A stretch of 13,707 bases of DNA from CAZKEW01 sp964580435. Lineage in GTDB: Bacteria; Acidobacteriota; Aminicenantia; Aminicenantales; UBA8522. The stretch lies in assembly GCA_964580435.1 (NCBI GenBank), contig CAZOKP010000072.1, positions 1-13,707 on the forward strand, in the 5' to 3' direction. Of this stretch, positions 7,279 to 13,658 are shown in pieces. The notes beneath the pieces were generated by a model. The model saw only the letters and a program-made list of their open reading frames with translations. It did no database searches and was not told the origin of the DNA. The first letter of the stretch is position 1; every line of letters begins with the position of its first letter. The translations under genes were made by a program, and so were the position numbers.

Positions 7279-7813
7279 GGGCCCCGGCTCCTCCCGGATC
7301 ACGCTCTCCGGCGGATTTCTCCAGATCTTCGGGCTGGGAGTCATCATCATCGGTCACAGCGGCATCGGCAAGAGCGAGAGCGCTCTGGAGCTTATCTCCC
7401 GGGGACACCGTTTCATTTCGGATGATGTGGTTGAGGTCAGAAAGCGAAAAGACGGAAAACTTATCGGCAATGCTCCCTCTCTGAGCCGTTATTTTATGGA
7501 AATTAGAGGATTGGGGATCATCAACATCAAAGAAATCTACGGGCTGCGGGCCATTGCCCGGCAGTCCAACGTGGACCTGGTCATCCGGCTCAAGAAATGG
7601 CAAAGAGGGGATGAATACGACAGGTTGGGCCTGGAATTTCCCGAGGATTTTGAGATTCTCGGAGTGAAGATCCCTCAGCTGATCGTCCCCGTCGCTCCCG
7701 GCCGGACCATAGCCCTGCTGATCGAAGTGGCCTGTAAAGTTCATTTGCTGCGAAAAAAGGGGTATCATGCTTCCCGTGAGATCGTCAAAAGACTGGATAA
7801 GGCCCTCGCCTAA
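7271..7813 (+). CDS. hprK: HPr kinase/phosphorylase, catalytic-domain-only form
   Basis: HprK phosphorylates HPr on Ser46 with ATP and can remove the phosphate again. The 180-aa protein consists only of the C-terminal P-loop kinase domain. Walker A GHSGIGKS is at 28-35, followed by ESALELISRGHRFISDD with the catalytic aspartates D51-D52, then the HprK signature MEIRGLGIINI (76-86), EYDRLGL (115-121) and VPVAPGRT (139-146). Classical HprK is about 310 aa with an N-terminal domain of about 130 residues; that domain is absent. The truncation is not a mis-chosen start: an in-frame TAA (7268-7270) directly precedes ATG 7271, and the upstream DNA codes for ptsN in another frame. The conserved histidine that normally stands 15 residues before the Walker A glycine (H140 of Lactobacillus casei by recalled alignment) is S13 here. 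Activity is likely but not assured. Confidence 0.92.
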   Translation: MNKGPGSSRITLSGGFLQIFGLGVIIIGHSGIGKSESALELISRGHRFISDDVVEVRKRKDGKLIGNAPSLSRYFMEIRGLGIINIKEIYGLRAIARQSNVDLVIRLKKWQRGDEYDRLGLEFPEDFEILGVKIPQLIVPVAPGRTIALLIEVACKVHLLRKKGYHASREIVKRLDKALA

Positions 7814-7835
7814 CCAGTCAAGGATGAGATAGAGA

Positions 7836-8693
7836 ATGAGGGACGAACGGTTTCTTATCATCACCGGCATTTCAGGATCAGGCAAGACCGTGGTCAGCCA
7901 TTTCCTTGAGGATTTGGGGTATTATTGCGTGGATAACCTTCCGGCTAAGCTCATTCCCAGCCTTGTTGACCTCTGGCTGAGAAAAGAAGTCGGGATCGAG
8001 AAGGTGGCCTTGGTCGTAGACATGAGGGAACAGGGCTTTTTGACCGAATTTCCCAAGGTGCTGGAGCAGATCAGGAAGCAAATCAAACCGAAGCTCATTT
8101 TTCTCGATTCCTCGGATGAGACCCTTCTCAAGAGGTTCAGCGAGACCCGTCGTCCCCATCCCTTGACCAGGAGGAAGTCCATTATTGACGGGATTCGGCT
8201 GGAAAGAAAAAGACTGGACCCGATCAAGAAGATGTCCGACGAGGTTTTTGATACCTCCTCCACCAACATTTCGCAGCTCAAAGAATTGCTCACCCGCAGG
8301 CTGGTCAAGGGGAAGAAACCGACGCTTCAGATCGCTCTCACGAGCTTCGGCTACAAATACGGCATTCCGCTCGATTCTGACCTAATTTTTGATACCCGTT
8401 TCCTGCCCAACCCCTTTTACCTTGACCGCCTCCGCGACAAGACGGGGAAGACGAAGTCGGTCAGAGATTATGTCCTTCATTCCCGGGAGACGCGGGAGTT
8501 CCTCAATAAATTGTACGGATTCGCTGATTATCTCATCCCGAAATTTATCGCTGAGGGGAAGAGCTATCTGACCGTTTCGATCGGGTGCACTGGGGGCAAG
8601 CACCGTTCCGTCGTCATTGTCGATGAACTGAGGGACTATCTTCGGAAGAAAAGATATGATATAAAAGTCTATCACCGCGATGTCTTTAAATAG
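7836..8693 (+). CDS. rapZ: RapZ family nucleotide-binding protein (YvcJ/YhbJ)
   Basis: RapZ proteins bind nucleotides and, in enterobacteria, are RNA adaptors that sense glucosamine-6-phosphate and control glmS through small RNAs; elsewhere the role is less clear. The 285-aa length is typical. Walker A GISGSGKT is at 11-18, followed by FLEDLGYYCVDNLPAKLIP (23-41). A Walker B-like LVVDMRE is at 59-65 and FLDSSDETLLKRFSETRRPHPL at 89-110. The C-terminal domain, related to phosphofructokinase-like folds, carries SFGYKYGIPLDSDLIFDTRFLPNP and the signature SIGCTGGKHRSV (248-259). ATG 7836 is preceded by AAGGATGAGA; the ATG within that run reads into a stop after one codon and is excluded. The gene follows hprK by 22 bp, and hprK-rapZ neighbours are common in bacteria with a regulatory PTS. 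Confidence 0.96.
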   Translation: MRDERFLIITGISGSGKTVVSHFLEDLGYYCVDNLPAKLIPSLVDLWLRKEVGIEKVALVVDMREQGFLTEFPKVLEQIRKQIKPKLIFLDSSDETLLKRFSETRRPHPLTRRKSIIDGIRLERKRLDPIKKMSDEVFDTSSTNISQLKELLTRRLVKGKKPTLQIALTSFGYKYGIPLDSDLIFDTRFLPNPFYLDRLRDKTGKTKSVRDYVLHSRETREFLNKLYGFADYLIPKFIAEGKSYLTVSIGCTGGKHRSVVIVDELRDYLRKKRYDIKVYHRDVFK

Positions 8694-8702
8694 GTCGAGG
8701 GC

Positions 8703-9107
8703 ATGATCGGCGGAATCATCGTTTCCCACGGAAGGCTGGCCGAAGAGCTGTTGAATGCCCTGACCATTATCCTCGGAGAGGCTGCCAACATAGAAGCCAT
8801 CTCGATCGGCTGGTATGATGATGTGGAGGACTCCAAGAAGAAAATCAACCAGAGCCTGAAGCAGGTCGACCAGAAAAATGGCATTGTCATCTTCACGGAC
8901 ATGTTCGGCGGGACGCCGTCCAACCTGAGCTTCAGCTTTTTGAAGGACAATCAAGTCGAGATTATCACCGGCGTCAACTTGCCGATGCTTATCAAGTTCG
9001 TTTCTCTTCAGAGAAGCAACAGCCTGAAGGACGTTGTCAAAAAGGTTGTCGAACAAGGGAAGAGAAATATCCATCTGGCCAGCGCCCTCTTGACTTCAAA
9101 GCAGTAA
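8703..9107 (+). CDS. PTS mannose-family EIIA domain protein
   Basis: This is a 134-aa single-domain EIIA of the mannose/sorbose class, which accepts phosphate from phospho-HPr. The phosphorylated histidine is H9 in IIVSHGRLAEELL, and the second active-site loop is TDMFGGTPSN (65-74). In sugar-uptake systems this domain is fused to or encoded beside EIIB and EIIC/IID; here none is present. It resembles the lone EIIA(Man) proteins placed between rapZ and ptsH in delta-type genomes and probably serves regulation. ATG 8703 lies 9 bp after the rapZ stop, with GAGGG just upstream. The C-terminal part (about 95-130) continues the family fold, so the gene is complete. Confidence 0.93.
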   Translation: MIGGIIVSHGRLAEELLNALTIILGEAANIEAISIGWYDDVEDSKKKINQSLKQVDQKNGIVIFTDMFGGTPSNLSFSFLKDNQVEIITGVNLPMLIKFVSLQRSNSLKDVVKKVVEQGKRNIHLASALLTSKQ

Positions 9108-9121
9108 AGGTGCCTGAGGGA

Positions 9122-9391
9122 ATGGTTGAGAAGACAATTGTCATAAAAAATAAATTGGGCCTGCACGCCCGAGCGGCTGTTAAATTCGTCAACATGGCCA
9201 ACCGCTACAGCTCCTCTGTCAAGATCATCAAGGATGAGACGGAAATAGACGGCAAGAGCATTCTTGGAATCCTCACTCTTGCGGCCATTCAGGGGACGTC
9301 GATCGTCCTCCGGATTTCGGGAAAAGATGAAAACGATGCCCTCAAGGCCTTGGAGGATCTGGTCAAGGGCAAGTTCGGAGAAAGAGAGTAA
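9122..9391 (+). CDS. ptsH: phosphocarrier protein HPr
   Basis: HPr shuttles phosphate from enzyme I to EIIA proteins through His15 and can be phosphorylated by HprK on Ser46. With ATG 9122 as start the protein is 89 aa, and both sites fall at the canonical numbers: H15 in KLGLHARAAVKFV and S46 in DGKSILGILTLAA. An upstream GTG at 9110 would add four residues (MPEG) and shift both numbers, and it is less well spaced; AAGGTG at 9107-9112 fits a ribosome site 9 bases before ATG 9122. Position 18 is alanine where most HPr proteins have proline (HARPA), a mild variation. It lies 14 bp after the EIIA(Man) gene and 5 bp before ptsI. The presence of S46 makes it a plausible HprK substrate. Confidence 0.95.
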   Translation: MVEKTIVIKNKLGLHARAAVKFVNMANRYSSSVKIIKDETEIDGKSILGILTLAAIQGTSIVLRISGKDENDALKALEDLVKGKFGERE

Positions 9392-9396
9392 GCCCG

Positions 9397-11166
9397 ATGT
9401 CTTTTATCAGGCTAAGAGGAATCGGCGTTTCGCCGGGAATCGGCATGGGAGAGATCGTTCTCACCGAGAGAACCCTTTTCACCTTGGCGAAGGAGAGCGT
9501 GGCTTCCTCCAGGATCGACCAGGAAGTGCGGAGGCTCAAGAAAGCGGTCGAGCGGACCAGAGATGAACTCCTGCATCTGAAACAAGAGGTCAAGGAAAAG
9601 ATGGGGGAAGAGTACGCCTTCATCTTTGACGCCCACCTTCTGATTCTCGAAGACCAATCCCTGCTTACGGCGATAGAGAGGATCGTCAGGCAAGAGAAAG
9701 CCAGAGCCGAGTGGTCCTTGACCCAGGTTAACAAGAAATATCAAGAACTGTTCGATTCGATTGCCGACGACTATTTCCGGCAAAGAAAGTCCGATGTGTC
9801 AGATGTCCTGGCCAGGATCTACGGAAACCTGGAGTTGAAGAGAAAAAAGAGACCGGACAACCATGAGTCCAAAAAGCTGATCCTCGTCGCCCATGACCTC
9901 CTTCCCTCGGAAGCCGCCATGAGGCTCAGCCAGGGCAATGTCCTGGCCATGGCCATGGACATGGGCGGCTCGACGTCGCATACCGCTATCCTGGCTCGCT
10001 CGTTGAATATTCCCGCCGTCGTGGGGCTCCATAATGTCATGCAGCAGGTCAAACGCGGGGATTATCTCGTCGTTGATGGAACGGACGGAGAAGTGATCAT
10101 CAACCCTCCTCCGGCGGTCAAAAAGGAATTCCAGAGCAAGAAAGAGAAATACGACCACTATTACAGAGAACTCAAGAAGACGGCCAAGCTGAAGTCCGTC
10201 ACCCAGGATCAGGTCAAATTTTATCCGCTGGCCAACATCGAGCTCCCCGAAGAAGTCGGCATGGCCTTCTCCTTCGGGGCGGAGGGGATCGGGCTCTTCC
10301 GCTCAGAATTTATCTATCTCCAGAGCGAGATGCTCCCCACAGAAGCGGACCATTATTCTGTTTACTCCCGGATTGCCAAGGCGGCCTATCCGGCGCCCGT
10401 TTATATCCGAACAGTGGATATCGGCGGGGAGAAAAGCCTGCCTCAATTGAAGATTGAGAAAGAGCCGAACCCTGCTCTTGGGCTGAGGGCCATCCGCTTG
10501 TCCCTGGCGAACCGGGACCTGTTCAAAGTCCAGCTGCGGGCGATCCTCAGGGCCAGTTCCTTGAAGAATGTCCGGATTCTGATCCCCATGGTCACGGAAG
10601 TTGAGGAGATCTTTGAGTTCAAGCTGCTCTTCGAAGAGGTCAAGGATGAGCTGGAGAAAGAACGGATTAAGTTCGACAAGCAAATACAGGTCGGTGTCAT
10701 GATCGAAGTGCCGGCCGCCGCCGCCATCACCGATATCCTGGCGAAAGAAGTGGATTTCCTCAGCATCGGGACGAACGACCTGATTCAGTACTACCTGGCG
10801 GTCGACCGCACCAACGAGTTTGTCTCCTATTTATACAAGCCACTCCATCCTTCCGTTTTGCGGCTGATCAAGTTCATCATCCAAACGGCTTTAAGAGAAG
10901 GGAAGGACGTCACCGTCTGCGGTGAAATGGCCGCTAATCCTCTTTCTGCGCTCATTCTCCTGGGATTTGGCTTGCGCAAGTTCAGCATGAACCCCATTTT
11001 CATACCGAGAATCAAGAATACGCTTCGTTCCGTGGAGCTGAGAACAGTGGAGAAAATCGTCGAAGAAGCCCTGAGCTTGAATACGGCTCAGGACATCGAA
11101 GAGCACGTGATCGAAAAGATCCTGGCCAAGCACCCCAAGGCTTTTCTGCTGGGACAGGTCATGTAA
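9397..11166 (+). CDS. ptsI: phosphoenolpyruvate-protein phosphotransferase (PTS enzyme I)
   Basis: Enzyme I starts the PTS by taking phosphate from PEP onto a histidine and passing it to HPr. The 589-aa protein has the usual layout. The N-terminal swivel and HPr-binding domains begin with RGIGVSPGIGMGEI. The active histidine is H195 in GGSTSHTAILARSLNIPAVVG (190-210). The PEP-binding TIM barrel shows GAEGIGLFRSEFIYL (294-308), RTVDIGGEK (338-346), NPALGLRAIRLSL (358-370), GVMIEVPAAA (433-442) and SIGTNDLIQYYLAVDRTNE (456-474). The catalytic cysteine is C508 in VCGEMAANP. It has no GAF domain, so it is the ptsI rather than the ptsP type, although it is the only EI visible to serve EIIA-Ntr. 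ATG 9397 has GAGAAAGAGAG upstream. The stop overlaps the convergent cupin gene by 8 bp, and I see no terminator hairpin with a T-run after it. Confidence 0.97.
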   Translation: MSFIRLRGIGVSPGIGMGEIVLTERTLFTLAKESVASSRIDQEVRRLKKAVERTRDELLHLKQEVKEKMGEEYAFIFDAHLLILEDQSLLTAIERIVRQEKARAEWSLTQVNKKYQELFDSIADDYFRQRKSDVSDVLARIYGNLELKRKKRPDNHESKKLILVAHDLLPSEAAMRLSQGNVLAMAMDMGGSTSHTAILARSLNIPAVVGLHNVMQQVKRGDYLVVDGTDGEVIINPPPAVKKEFQSKKEKYDHYYRELKKTAKLKSVTQDQVKFYPLANIELPEEVGMAFSFGAEGIGLFRSEFIYLQSEMLPTEADHYSVYSRIAKAAYPAPVYIRTVDIGGEKSLPQLKIEKEPNPALGLRAIRLSLANRDLFKVQLRAILRASSLKNVRILIPMVTEVEEIFEFKLLFEEVKDELEKERIKFDKQIQVGVMIEVPAAAAITDILAKEVDFLSIGTNDLIQYYLAVDRTNEFVSYLYKPLHPSVLRLIKFIIQTALREGKDVTVCGEMAANPLSALILLGFGLRKFSMNPIFIPRIKNTLRSVELRTVEKIVEEALSLNTAQDIEEHVIEKILAKHPKAFLLGQVM

Positions 11167-11575
11167 CCCGCCCGTAATCATCCTGAATCCGGACGATATC
11201 CGTTTCTTCGGATTGCCCGACCCAGATCTCCATGACGCGGCCCGGTTGTCTGCCGACGCATCGAAGCCGGTGAGGGGTTTTCTTGGGGATGAAAATTTCC
11301 TCCCCCTTCTTTAGCCTCCATGTCTTGGCCCCGAGCGTGATTTCCAGGCCGCTGTCGAGGACGACCCAGAATTCGCTTCTTCTGGAATGATACTGAAGAG
11401 AAAACGCCGACCCGGGTTTGACCGTTATGATTTTGATATTCTTGGCGAGTTCGTAAGGATAGGAACGGAATTTTCCCCAAGGGCGAATATCTTCCTCGAT
11501 TTTTCCCCTGAATTTCGCCTCGGCAGGTTTTTTCGTTTCTTTTTCCATGCCTGCTGTTTTTTTAACGCCGTCCAC
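11159..11575 (-). CDS. stand-alone cupin, type II mannose-6-phosphate isomerase-like
   Basis: This small cupin corresponds to the C-terminal phosphomannose isomerase domain of bifunctional ManC/AlgA enzymes, encoded alone. It could interconvert mannose-6-phosphate and fructose-6-phosphate, or be a related sugar-phosphate cupin. The match includes IRPWGKFRSY, IITVKPGSAFSLQYHSRRSE, WVVLDSGLEITLG, GEEIFIPKKTPHRLRC and ETDIVRIQDDYGR. Metal ligands expected from the fold are Q61, H63, E68 and H102 (numbered from the chosen start). The chosen start is GTG 11575, which follows GGAGGT (11591-11586) by about 10 bases. GTG 11587 abuts the same motif too closely, and ATG 11548 would give a shorter protein without harming the fold, so the start is uncertain. 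The gene lies 66 bp downstream of ssb on the same strand and ends inside the last codons of ptsI. Confidence 0.85.
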   Translation of the reverse strand: MDGVKKTAGMEKETKKPAEAKFRGKIEEDIRPWGKFRSYPYELAKNIKIITVKPGSAFSLQYHSRRSEFWVVLDSGLEITLGAKTWRLKKGEEIFIPKKTPHRLRCVGRQPGRVMEIWVGQSEETDIVRIQDDYGRVT

Positions 11576-11641
11576 CCGAGCTTGCACCTCCAGATTTCGA
11601 TGATTTAAGGAAGACTCTTTTCAGAAAGGCAAGAAAAAGGC

Positions 11642-12124
11642 TTAAAAAGGAACTTCGTCCCCGCCCTCACCCTCTCCCCCTCCTTCTCTTTCCTCTTCCT
11701 GAAGACCGGCCCGTTCATCTTGAGGAAAATCGGCCGAGGGCGTCTCCGCAGGGAACGGCTCAACGCCGGCGGCCTCTTCGCGCTTCCCCAGAAGGACGAT
11801 GTTCTGCGCTTCGATTTCTGTCGTCGATCTTTTGTTCCCGTCCCGGTCCTGCCAGGCCCGAGTCCTCAGTTTGCCTTCAATCAAGACCTGTTTTCCCTGG
11901 GTCAGGAATTTTTCGCAGAACTCTGCCAACTTTCCCCAAACGATGATTCGATGCCACTCCGCCCGGATCTGGCTTTCGTTGGTGCTGGGGTTGAAAAAGC
12001 GTTCATTCGTGGCCAGGGAGAACCTTGCTACCGCGCGCTCTTTCTGGGGGAGATACCTGAGATCCGGCTTGCCGCCCAAGCGTCCGATGAGGATGACCTT
12101 GTTCAGGCTATTGATATCTCTCAT
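11642..12124 (-). CDS. ssb: single-stranded DNA-binding protein SSB
   Basis: SSB coats single-stranded DNA during replication and repair and recruits partners such as RecJ through its C-terminal tip. The 160-aa protein has an OB fold at about 5-115 (LNKVILIGRLGGKPDLRYLP, ARFSLATNE, EWHRIIVWGKLAEFCEKFLTQG, VLIEGKLRTRAWQDRDGNKR). A flexible acidic, glycine-rich tail follows, ending in DEVPF, a variant of the usual DDIPF tip. The ATG at 12124 overlaps the cpoB stop in a 4-base ATGA, so it should be translationally coupled to the Tol-Pal operon. Most bacteria keep ssb beside rpsF/rpsR or uvrA, so this location suggests either a second copy or an unusual rearrangement. The full domain set and intact tip argue that it is functional. 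Confidence 0.96.
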   Translation of the reverse strand: MRDINSLNKVILIGRLGGKPDLRYLPQKERAVARFSLATNERFFNPSTNESQIRAEWHRIIVWGKLAEFCEKFLTQGKQVLIEGKLRTRAWQDRDGNKRSTTEIEAQNIVLLGKREEAAGVEPFPAETPSADFPQDERAGLQEEEREGGGEGEGGDEVPF

Positions 12125-12993
12125 TTTTTTTGGGCCAACTCCTTGATTTTTTCCTGAGCGATCCTGGATTCTTCGGCGAGAGGATACTTGGCGATGAGCA
12201 GCTTGAAAACGACCACGGCCTCGTCTTTTTTTCCTAGTTCCGCTAGGGCGAAGCCTTTTTTCAGGTGTGCTGCGGCGATTTTATCGCCCTGCGGATAGTT
12301 CATGATCAGGTCGTTGAACTGGTCGATAGCCTCCTCGAATTTTCTCTGGCTGTAATAACACTCCCCGATCCAGTAGAGAGCGTTGTCCGACAAGGGGCTG
12401 TCGGGAAAATTGTCGCGATACATTTTGAACCCGTCGACGGCCAATTCGAAATTTCCCTTGAGATAGTCCGCATAAGCGGAATTGTAGGTATCCTGCGGCG
12501 ATAACGAGGAAGAGGGAGGAACGGCGGGCTTCTGTCCCGTCGCCTGAGATTCCTTTTTCTGCTCCGGCTGCTTCCTCTCGGCCGCAGACGGCAGTCCCGC
12601 TTTTGTCTCCTGTCCCGGAACCTGGGGTTGAGGACCGCCCCCTCTCATCGCCAGCAGGTCTTCGGAAATTTTCGTTAGGAGCAGATTCACCTGCTCGATC
12701 TTGTCCAGCAGGAATTGATATTGAGAGGGAACATTTTTTATGCCTTCCTGAGCATTGGCCTGGTCGGCCTGGAGAAGCTTGAGTTGAGCCTGGACTTCCC
12801 GGATCTGATTTTTCAAGGCTTCAATGCCCGCGGCATTCTTCTCCAGCTGGTCCTGAAGCACGAGGAGCTGTTTCTTGAGGACCTGGACGTCTTCGTAGAT
12901 CAGCTCGTAGGCTTTCTTACTCTTGTTTTGCCCGAATGAGACGAGCGACAGCAAAGAGAGGAGTAGGGCAATTCCCGGCAGCCGTATTTTCAT
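12121..12993 (-). CDS. cpoB: Tol-Pal system protein CpoB/YbgF
   Basis: CpoB is a periplasmic protein that coordinates peptidoglycan synthesis with outer-membrane constriction through Tol-Pal. The 290-aa product has a signal peptide at 1-21 (basic MKIR, then a leucine-rich core, with a likely cut after SFG). A long heptad-rich coiled coil (about 28-116) fits the trimerising region. A proline/glutamine-rich linker spans about 118-165. Three tetratricopeptide repeats at about 167-285 include YADYLKGNFELAVDGFKMYR, ALYWIGECYYSQRKFEEAIDQ and HLKKGFALAELGKKDEAVVVF. The YPQGDKIAAAHLKKG and Y-F-P spacing are typical of YbgF. It starts 10 bp after pal and its stop overlaps ssb by 4 bp (ATGA). The ribosome site is weak, so coupling to pal is plausible. 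Confidence 0.94.
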   Translation of the reverse strand: MKIRLPGIALLLSLLSLVSFGQNKSKKAYELIYEDVQVLKKQLLVLQDQLEKNAAGIEALKNQIREVQAQLKLLQADQANAQEGIKNVPSQYQFLLDKIEQVNLLLTKISEDLLAMRGGGPQPQVPGQETKAGLPSAAERKQPEQKKESQATGQKPAVPPSSSLSPQDTYNSAYADYLKGNFELAVDGFKMYRDNFPDSPLSDNALYWIGECYYSQRKFEEAIDQFNDLIMNYPQGDKIAAAHLKKGFALAELGKKDEAVVVFKLLIAKYPLAEESRIAQEKIKELAQKK

Positions 12994-13003
12994 CGACCGG
13001 ATG

Positions 13004-13561
13004 TTATTTTTCGATGATCAGGAATTGAGCTCTGCGGTTATTCGCCCAAGCCATTTCCGCATGGCCGGAATCGAGAGGCTGGCTCTTCCCGTAGGAGATG
13101 ATTTTCATCCTTTCCAGAGAAATCCCGAGTGAAACCAGGTAGTCCATCGTGCTCTTGGCTCTTTTTTCCCCCAACGCCAGGTTATATTCTTCTGTCCCTC
13201 TCTCGTCGCAATGTCCTTCGATGAGAACCTTGACGCTGGCAAATTTTTTGAGCCAGGCGGCGTCGGAATCGAGAATCGGCCTGGCGTCTTCCCGGATTTC
13301 AAACCGGTCATAGTCGAAATGAATCATCTTGAGGGGAGCCTGTATGTTGATTTCTTCGAGGGATTTGGACATAAAGATCTGTTCTTCACTCAGCGAAGGC
13401 TTCGTCACGGGCGGAGCTTCCTCGACCTTTTCCACTTTGGGCTGTTCTTGGGCTGCCGGAGGAGGCGGGGTCGGGGTTGGCTTAGCCTTGGGCTTGCAGC
13501 TCATAAGGAATAGAAAAACTAAAGTGCAGATAAATAAAATGATAAGGATTTTTTTGATCAT
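13004..13561 (-). CDS. pal: peptidoglycan-associated lipoprotein Pal
   Basis: Pal is an outer-membrane lipoprotein that grips peptidoglycan and interacts with TolB. The 185-aa protein begins with a lipoprotein signal whose lipobox is LMSC, giving lipidated C22; the next residue is lysine, not aspartate, in keeping with outer-membrane sorting. A proline/lysine/glutamate-rich linker (23-58) leads to the OmpA-like domain (about 75-185). This shows MIHFDYDRFEIREDARPIL, VLIEGHCDERGTEEYNLALGEKRA and SYGKSQPL, with NNRRAQF at the end. D119 and the arginine of NNRRA correspond to the diaminopimelate-binding residues of the family. ATG 13561 is preceded at 7 bases by a strong AGGAGG (13574-13569). A sigma-70 promoter lies about 60 bp upstream. 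Confidence 0.96.
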   Translation of the reverse strand: MIKKILIILFICTLVFLFLMSCKPKAKPTPTPPPPAAQEQPKVEKVEEAPPVTKPSLSEEQIFMSKSLEEINIQAPLKMIHFDYDRFEIREDARPILDSDAAWLKKFASVKVLIEGHCDERGTEEYNLALGEKRAKSTMDYLVSLGISLERMKIISYGKSQPLDSGHAEMAWANNRRAQFLIIEK

Positions 13562-13568
13562 TCGTTCT

Positions 13569-13574
13569 CCTCCT
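13569..13574 (-). promoter_or_regulatory. strong ribosome-binding site of pal
   Basis: On the minus strand AGGAGG stands 7 bases before the pal ATG at 13561, within a longer purine run. It is the best Shine-Dalgarno in the minus-strand cluster and fits Pal being an abundant envelope protein. Confidence 0.75.
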
Positions 13575-13619
13575 TTTTTATTGTTTTATCGCGGGCAGAA
13601 TCACCATACACCGGGACTC

Positions 13620-13649
13620 ATTGTAACCAAACGCGTTTTCCCCTGTCAA
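13620..13649 (-). promoter_or_regulatory. sigma-70-type promoter upstream of pal
   Basis: Read on the minus strand, a perfect -35 box TTGACA (13649-13644) is followed by an 18-base spacer and the -10 box TACAAT (13625-13620, five of six consensus bases). Transcription would start near 13613 and leave a leader of about 50 bases before the pal ATG. The promoter sits between the tolB stop and pal, so pal-cpoB-ssb-cupin can be transcribed independently of tolB. Confidence 0.7.
13629..13638. promoter_or_regulatory. 10-bp palindrome in the promoter spacer, possible operator
   Basis: AAACGCGTTT is its own reverse complement and lies almost exactly in the middle of the 18-base spacer between the -35 and -10 boxes of the pal promoter. 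A dimeric regulator bound there would contact or block RNA polymerase. The regulator is unknown, and a palindrome of this size can occur by chance. Confidence 0.4.
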
Positions 13650-13658
13650 CCTTTATCT

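Noticed and set aside
6253..7350. A long open frame on the minus strand (about 365 codons) opposite hpf, ptsN and the hprK start
   Set aside because: It lies antisense to three well-recognised genes, has low-complexity F/L/H/D-rich translation typical of a complement of such genes, and shows no family motif.
9110..9121. GTG at 9110 as the start of HPr
   Set aside because: It would move the phosphorylation sites off positions 15 and 46 and overlap the likely ribosome site. ATG 9122 is preferred.
11167..11225. Hairpin AATCCG/CGGATT just after ptsI as a terminator
   Set aside because: The stem has only six pairs, the loop is long, no T-run follows, and the bases are coding for the convergent cupin.
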